This document shows positions 58,401 through 64,000 of a stretch of DNA of 64,000 bases, in pieces (position 1 is the stretch's first letter; each line of letters begins with the position of its first letter). The position numbers and the translations under genes were made by a program. Source of the stretch: Cydia pomonella. Taxonomy: Eukaryota > Arthropoda > Insecta > Lepidoptera > Tortricidae. Where the stretch lies: assembly GCF_033807575.1 (NCBI RefSeq), contig NC_084727.1, positions 7,688,001-7,752,000 of the forward strand, read 5' to 3'. The notes beneath the pieces were generated by a model. It worked only from the letters and a program-made list of their open reading frames with translations, was not told where the DNA came from and did not search any database.

Positions 58401-61400
58401 TTGTATGCAAGGATGCTAAGCTAATTGGTTTGCTGAGTGTACCTATAGGAGACTAGAGGCTCGGTCTTTAGAAGTGCACCAAAAAACCTGCACACCCCGC
58501 AACTTGGAAATTGGAAAACTATAAATGTCATAAAACTAGCAAAACCTTTACCTGCAATGTGAATTCGCGTTTTAGTGCAAATCAATCGTAGCGAATGCAA
58601 GTGCTTAATGAATATCGCGAAATCAAGTGTCCTAGCTATATTTGCCCAAGTACAACGGGCAAGTGTACACATTGGCGATCTAACATGAAAATCGCTTACG
58701 CTCCATAGCGATCGAAACACAACTGTCACCGTTGTACTAATACGGAAGAGTGATAGAGAGACACAAAGCGTTTCGTTGTCGAAGCGATAGCGATTGTCAC
58801 CTTCGCTACGCCGGCTGATTATTATACGTTTAGCTTTATAAAAGTTTGCGGCTTTAAGCCCAATTTTTGCTGTGCAGGTAGAAGAGCACGTCCGCTCCGT
58901 ACACGGGCTAGAGCCCCGAACCGGACTCCGACTGCAAGAGTGCAACATGTGCGGCGCCACGCTCACACACGACGTGCTCGACCACATCAACAGGTGTTGT
59001 ATTCTGTGTACCACGTAAAACCATGAGGCCGCTCTATAATAGTGCGTCACGGTGCGATTCGAATACACCGCCAAGCCCCATAGTCGCATGACATCATGAT
59101 AGTTTCACAGTCATTTTTGCACCTTCATGCAAAACAAGAGTGCGACGCGAACTCAGCGCAAAGTTCACATTTGTCCCCGCCCCGGGCACGTGAAGCGGGG
59201 ACATATAGGAATACAGCAAAGTTCTACCCTCGCTTTCCATATCCTATCGGATCGTGATTCGTGAAGGTGTACGAGAGTGGAGCCAATCCACATTTTTTTA
59301 TAGGTACCTTGATTTAATGACTTGTTCCTGATTTTTGGTCCTGACCAAAAACCGGGTACTTTACCATCGGTGGGTGTTGGTAAAGTAAAGCTTCTTTGAT
59401 TCGCAGTTAATCCAAGTTTGGAGAGGACAGTCGCAATTATACTGAACGAAATGTTTAAATAAGTGAAAAAAAATATTTTGTTACTTACACAAAAATGTGG
59501 ACTTGTGAACTAATATGTGTTGTCACGACATCGGTATTAGGATATTGATCGTAATGTATTTCTTTATTACTTAATTTCAGTTATTTTCTATTTGATTACT
59601 CAATGAGATCGGATAATATTTTATTTCCATGTAACGTAATTTAATTTTGACAAAGTTCTTTTGAGTTCTAGATTTAACTAAAAGTAGATTTTTTTAAAGA
59701 CAGTCCTTGTCGCAGATGCCATGGCGCCAGTTCGGGAGACAACCGCCGCTATCCTTGTCACTTCTGCGACAACGTGTATACTAGTAGAAAAGCCTGCTAC
59801 ACTCACCTTCGGATGAAACACGGCTGTGAGTATCTACCCAACACTTTACAGGTACCTATAGTTTGGCCAGGGACTACGTCAAAATTCTTTTCATTGTCTT
59901 GTTTTTAGTTCCCAAAAAATGTGACAGAGTTGAGCTTTTTGTATGAGCAAATTTAGTTTTAATTTTTTTCTCTAGTTAAAATATAATATACAGATCTAGA
60001 AAGATCTACAATAGCACTCGGTTTTTTAATTTATTTGATAAAAGACATAAATACAAGAGTGACAGAGTGGTCAGAAACAAGACAACGAAAAGAATTTAGA
60101 CCCGAATGTCTCAATTCAAACATAGATAGATATAATCATACTGTGTTAGTCTTACGCTAGTACTAGCATCCAAAAAAAGGATGAGTACCTACAGTTTTTT
60201 ATTCTTATTTATTGACAAATTGGGTTTGCCAGACTATATTAGTCGGCCTAACCGCTAAGGTAGGCTGAAAAGCAGGCAAAAGTATAGGGTCGATATCATA
60301 AAGCCGCTGATTTACTCGTGTTTACGCGCGACTAAAGGTCTGAGCTGTGAATAATTTAAACCCGATAGTTTCACGGTTAGAAAACATTCTTAGCTCAATT
60401 TTGATGTATTTTTACTTGTTTGATTCAGTAAAACTCAGCAACGATCAAACACCAAAATACACGCCCCGTGAACGCAAAAAATGCCACATTTGCGATCGCG
60501 ACTTCAGTCAGAAGCAGATCCTGAACAAGCATCTCTGGAAGGTGCATGGCTACGAGGTAAGAGCAGGAGGCAACTATCTGTTAGATTGAGACGTAATACC
60601 TAAAACTAAGCAACATTCCCCAAGAAATGTAAGCATTTGTACGTTACATACAAATAGCCATACATTTGACGTGCCCCTCCCCCGCAAAAATTGGCAAACT
60701 GTTTTGTACAGAAAATTACAGACAAGGCGTCTCCAGTTAAATCCTCCAAGGCAGCATAGGCCTAAAGGTATATTATTTTATCTTAGATTAAGTTATTGTA
60801 TTGAAAAGACGTAAGTATACATACTTATTTGTTAAACACAGGTGGAAAAACGCAAAGCCTTCCTTTGCCCTCTGTGTCCAAACCGGGTGAGCTACGGCGC
60901 TCAGTTCAGCCGACACCTACTCACAGAACACCGAGTGAGAGAACACGTGGAAAGGCTACATCTACATTCCATGGACGGTAAGTATATATTTCAAAAACAA
61001 TAGGCGGGTCTACACTCCACACAGAGCGAGCATGTGTGGGCCCGCCTAATAAGTTTTTTGTCAAACAGTTCATTTTAGATACATGATGTTGTCGCTGACT
61101 ACCTACTCTTTGTCAACAGGCAATTATCATCGAGACAATTGTATAATACTCAAATACAATTAGTTTGCGTTGTTTTATCACCGAGTTCCCATAGCCTCCT
61201 CCTGTCTATCCATCAGATCAGCTCAATGGTACCATAATATTGCATTGTCATTCAATTTACATATGTACCTATACCAATTATCAGCTTCATCGGAAATTTT
61301 GATGTGGGTCAAATTTAGCTTCCAAGATTAATTTACAGTACATATGGGGCTACTTTATAGCACTAGTGCGAGAAGTAGCATATTACGTTACTGTGTCGAA

Positions 61401-63840
61401 CATTTAAAGGGCCATATGTACTGTAAAACGTTGTACGATACATGTGCGAATAGGTAATTCGCAACTCGTGTCGATTTAAAACACTCCCTTCGGTCGTGTT
61501 TTAATTTATCGCCACTCGTTTCGAATTTCCTATTTTTCGCACTTGTATCGTAATGTACTATTACAGTACATATGGGGCTACTTTATAGCACTAGTGCGAG
61601 AAGTAGCATATTATGTTACTGTGTCGAACATTTATAGGGCCATATGTACTGTAAAACGTTGTACGATACATGTGCGAATAGGTAATTCGCAACTCGTGTC
61701 GATTTAAATCGATTTTTTATTCGTAATGTACTATTTAAGTAATTCTTCAACTCTTTCCAGAGTTCATGTTATTCAAAAGCGCCATACAAGAGGAAACCAA
61801 GTATCGCTTCCGAAAAACAACTGCCAGTAAACAGACGATAGAGGGCGTGCGGTCGCATTATATGTGCAGCCAATCCGGAGTGTATGTATGTCAGGTAAAT
61901 ACATGACCTTCCAATTAAGTATATTAAAGGGTCACTCACGTTTTGGTCGACAAGTATCACTTTTGAAACACCGACGATAAGAGGGCGTGCGGTCGCATTA
62001 TATTTGCAGCCATTCCGGAGTCTATGTATGTCAGGTAAACACATACCCTTTTGATTAAGAATATTAATGGGTCACTCACGTGTTGGTCGACAAGTATCAC
62101 TTTTGAAAAACAGCTGCCATTAAACAGACAATAGAGGGCTTGCGATCGCATTATCGCTTTTGAAAACAACTGCTAGTAAACAGACGATATTCACGTTTTG
62201 GTCGACAAGTATCACTTTTGAAAAACCGACGATAGAGGGAGTGCGGGCGCATTATATATGCAGCCATTCCGGAGTCTATGTATGTCAGGAAAACACTTAA
62301 CCTTTTGATTAAGAATATTAATGGGTCACTCACGTGTTGGTCGACAAGTATCACTTTTGAAAAACAGCTGCCATTAAACAGACAATAGAGGGCGTGCGAT
62401 CGCATTATCGCTTTTGAAAACAACTGATAGTAAACAGACTATACAGGGCGTGCGGTCACCTTGTTAGGTTACTAATAACCTAATAAAGATACAATACAAG
62501 CCAATCTCGTCCTTATGGCAAGCGACAAAGTGGGACGTTTTGCCGGCCGCGGTCACATGTGCAGCCAATCCGGACTATCCGGAATCTTATGTATGTCGAG
62601 TAAATAATAAAACCTTTTTATTAAGTAGGGTAGAATGGGGACACGCGTAACATTTCGTACCACGGCGAAACCCGTGTTGTGCTTCAGTAAGCTGTGATGA
62701 AATTTGACGACTGATTTGATAGTCTATTATTTCAAACAATTGGCGAAGACAGAAAGGACCGGGATCGGTCTGTATGTGCTTATATCTGACCCCAACTTAC
62801 CCTTGGGTACAGGTGACACTCTTGTTTTCTTCTAACAGGACGAGTATACGTTGGTTTGGAATGAGAGGTTGAATATGTGTAAAAGCGGCTTTTCCAGAGC
62901 AGATATACAATCCTTTACCAGATACAGCGGGATAGCATCGAGACCCATGGAGGCGCCACCGGCTATGTAGCTGCGGAGCGGTGTTTTGACTATTAGATAA
63001 ACCTACAGAGCTATTGTTACTTTCCACCTGCTGTTACGTTTGTGCCCGCTCTCCTCTATATTAACGAGTCACTCACGTTTTGTTCCACCAAGTATCGCTT
63101 CTGAAAACAACTGCCAGCAAACAGACGATAGAGGGCGTGCGCCGTGCGGTCGAATTATATGCGCAGCCAATCCTGGAATCTATGTATGCAAAGTCTGTGC
63201 AGAGTTAGATTTTTTATACTACGTCGGTGGCAAACAAGCATACGGCCCGCCTGATGGTAAACAGTCTCTGTAGCTTATGTACGCCTACAACTCCAGAGGA
63301 GTTACATGCGCGTTGCCGACCATAACACTCCACACCCTCGTTGACTTCTGGCAATCTTACTCATCGGCAGGAACACAACACTAGGGGTAGGGTCTAGTGT
63401 TATAGGCTGCGGTTTTCTGTAAGGTAGATGTTCAGTCTATTGGTCCGCCATTTTGCAAAAAAATTTCAGACCTGAAAGGCGTTCCTCCAACCAGAGGCGG
63501 CGTTAGGCGTGGGCGACGTGGGCCTCCGCCTACGGCCTCGCGGTTCGAGGGTCCTCGCGCCTCAAATAAGTATAATATCTCGGACACAACGTAAAAATTA
63601 TCGTTATTTCTTGCGCCACCAGAGGGCCTCGCTAAATGTACCTTGCCCACATAAAATTTTGGTCTTGCCCCGCCACTGCCTCCAACTTTCAAAACACTTC
63701 GTTACAGGGTAAAGGCAAGCGTCCGGCGCCGGAGCGGCAAATCTACAAGACGGGCAAAGCGTGCCCCGCGCACATGATCGTGACCGAAACCACCGAGGGC
63801 GTGCTCGTCACCTTCCACAAGACACACGTCGGGCATGGCC
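55428..63840 (+). CDS. ZAD-C2H2 zinc-finger protein with WRKY/GCM-like module (partial)
   Basis: Ten coding exons join in phase: 55428-55556, 55730-55841, 57161-57277, 57749-57834, 58878-58993, 59716-59825, 60429-60556, 60842-60977, 61761-61894 and 63708-63840. They give at least 400 aa; the last donor points to further exons past the right edge. Exons 1-2 encode a ZAD (GCVSCMSTTD…CAVCTQKLEE) with the same 0/1 phase pattern as the neighbour gene. Exon 3 is acidic. Fingers: CIYCDLTL…HVRSVH, a shorter CNMCGATL…CH, CHFCDNVY…HLRMKH, CHICDRDF…HLWKVH and CPLCPNRV…HLLTEH. Exons 9-10 contain HYMCSQSGVYVCQ, CPAHMIV and THVGHG, a Cys/Cys/His/His pattern like the WRKY-GCM1/FLYWCH fold found in MULE-type transposase N-termini. 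Probably a DNA-binding regulator; the module assignment is inference. Confidence 0.83.
56092..56322 (+). repeat. tRNA-derived SINE, diverged
   Basis: A box region CTGGCCTAGTACTGGTGACC, B box GGTCGAATCCC, and 3' block 'taccgtgggacttagtcaat'. In intron 2 of the second zinc-finger gene. Confidence 0.8.
56850..57042 (-). repeat. tRNA-derived SINE, truncated (minus)
   Basis: B box complement GGACTTGAACCCAGG and head 'ggccaaaccggttg' in the complement. The tail is shortened. Same intron as the previous copy, opposite orientation. Confidence 0.75.
57525..57680 (+). repeat. Single arm of the 26088 palindrome family
   Basis: 'gatacatgtgcgaataggca' through 'cctatttttcgcacttgtat' aligns to the right arm at 26384-26598. 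Located in intron 3 of the second zinc-finger gene, about 70 bases before exon 4. Confidence 0.8.
57938..58110. repeat. Foldback repeat with 'gggtcactc' arms
   Basis: 'atatgttaaaacgggtcact' is matched in inverted orientation by 'gtgagtgaccctttttaaca', with 'ctccgtaccgaggag' in between. The 'gggtcactcacg' word also recurs in the exon-9 array (61930-63080). Confidence 0.65.
58670..58830. repeat. Relative of the 32070 MITE
   Basis: 'cgaaacacaactgtcaccgt' and 'actaatacggaagagtgata' match 32276-32320 ('cgaaacacaactgttactgt', 'actaatatggaagaataaca'). Confidence 0.7.
58994..59715. other. Intron 5 of the second zinc-finger gene
   Basis: 722 bases with no recognised repeat. A moderately GC-rich segment lies at 59130-59210 ('cccgccccgggcacgtgaag'). 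Confidence 0.4.
61003..61048. repeat. Solo hairpin of GC-rich MITE ends
   Basis: 'taggcgggtctacac' and 'gtgtgggcccgccta' form a hairpin with 'cacagagcgagcatg' inside, the same end words as 21155 and 37785. Confidence 0.65.
61327..61735 (+). repeat. Two direct copies of the 26088 family
   Basis: The unit starts 'ttacagtacatatggggcta' at about 61333 and again at about 61562, a 229-bp period. The second is truncated. It ends about 26 bases before the acceptor of exon 9, so it supplies the upstream branch-point region of that exon. Confidence 0.88.
61945..63197 (+). repeat. Array of decayed copies of exon 9
   Basis: At least seven partial copies of exon 9 (61761-61894) in the following intron, starting near 61948, 62091, 62155, 62204, 62344, 62409 and 63090, several led by 'gggtcactcacgt'. 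Some keep the donor (gtcag|gtaaac at 62034); others have lost it (gtcag|gaaaac near 62288). Frame-breaking indels (ccgacgataagagggcgtg) make them non-coding. Confidence 0.9.
62839..62970 (+). other. Candidate alternative terminal exon
   Basis: A strong acceptor (ttgttttcttctaacag) at 62838 opens a frame that joins exon 9 in phase 0 and runs 43 codons to TAG (DEYTLVWNERLNMCKSGF …). If used, it would end the protein before the CPAH…GH half of the WRKY/GCM-like module. No clear AATAAA was seen after it. It may be fortuitous. Confidence 0.3.
63205..63440 (+). repeat. Lepidopteran interspersed repeat (copy 2)
   Basis: Aligns with 27005-27265 from 'actacgtcggtggcaaacaa' to 'tttctgtaaggtag'. In the intron before exon 10. 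Confidence 0.8.
63492..63678. mobile_element. hAT-type MITE, 8-bp TSD CCTCCAAC
   Basis: 187 bp. Ends CAGAGGCGGCGTTAGG and CAGTGGCGGGGCAAGA (inward). CCTCCAAC is at 63484-63491 and 63679-63686. The right duplication ends only 21 bases before exon 10, so the insertion displaced the original upstream intron sequence of that acceptor. Confidence 0.93.
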
Positions 63841-64000
63841 GTGAGTTACCTCGAAACCTTTCTAACGTGGTTGCGATTTTTCGTCGATGAGATCTATAGG
63901 CCATCCGACTCGAGCTCCGTGTTAGCTGGAAGTATACCAAATTTCAGCTCAATTGTACTTTAGGAAGTGGTTCAAATTTTTCACACAAGATGTGAATAAA
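63841..64000. other. Start of intron 10, window edge
   Basis: Follows the donor C|GTGAGT. No further exon is seen before the window ends. Confidence 0.5.

Noticed and set aside
58421..59089. 222-codon minus-strand frame
   Set aside because: It runs across exon 5 of the plus-strand zinc-finger gene and a repeat; no domain, Cys/Ser-rich shadow.
61769..62423. Three similar minus-strand frames suggesting a repeat protein
   Set aside because: They are antisense readings of the decayed exon-9 copies; similarity comes from the duplication, not from coding.

Overview
The window is nuclear DNA of an insect, most probably a moth or butterfly (Lepidoptera). It is AT-rich and has small exons with GT-AG introns. 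Several of its interspersed repeats are types I recognise from lepidopteran genomes: a tRNA-derived SINE with A and B boxes, a CR1-type LINE with its conserved 3' end, and 'actacgtcggtgg' and 'agggttccgta' repeats. There is no bacterial-style organisation. No species can be named from the sequence alone.

Layout. 0-10 kb holds a head-to-head pair: an adrenodoxin-type mitochondrial ferredoxin (minus strand, 4 exons, 157 aa) and a TTC1-like tetratricopeptide protein (plus strand, 4 exons, 278 aa). 11.6-12.9 kb holds a frameshifted mariner element. 12.97-19.42 kb holds a 6.46-kb LTR element with apparently identical 278-bp LTRs and no gag or pol; its interior is mostly tandem repeats and unique-looking AT-rich DNA. 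21.0-24.7 kb holds VPS50/syndetin (plus, 888 aa), with 92% of the protein in a single exon. 24.7-34.9 kb is a repeat-rich gene desert with nested hAT elements, palindromic MITEs and LINE tails. 35.6-54.7 kb holds a ZAD-C2H2 zinc-finger gene (minus, 7 coding exons, 517 aa, 8 fingers). Its 10.8-kb second intron contains an old LINE split by a young Ty3/gypsy element (4.67 kb) and by an intact-looking CR1-type LINE (4.7 kb). 55.4 kb to the window end holds a second ZAD-C2H2 gene, head-to-head with the first and sharing its ZAD exon structure. It carries a WRKY/GCM/FLYWCH-like Cys2His2 module and runs off the right edge.

The genes do not form one pathway. The ferredoxin acts in mitochondrial electron transfer, TTC1 is probably a co-chaperone adaptor, VPS50 acts in endosome recycling (EARP complex), and the two ZAD proteins are probably DNA-binding regulators.

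The most unusual signal is a recurrent pattern: four separate exons in three genes have decayed tandem copies of themselves next door. These are ferredoxin exon 2, the first zinc-finger gene's exon 5 and its terminal exon, and the second zinc-finger gene's exon 9. Most of these copies keep a recognisable splice site or reading frame. The second notable item is the young, coding-free LTR element with internal 65-bp and 134-bp arrays. Gene models were joined by hand from splice-site phase and motif spacing. All exon junctions given are phase-consistent but unconfirmed by transcripts.
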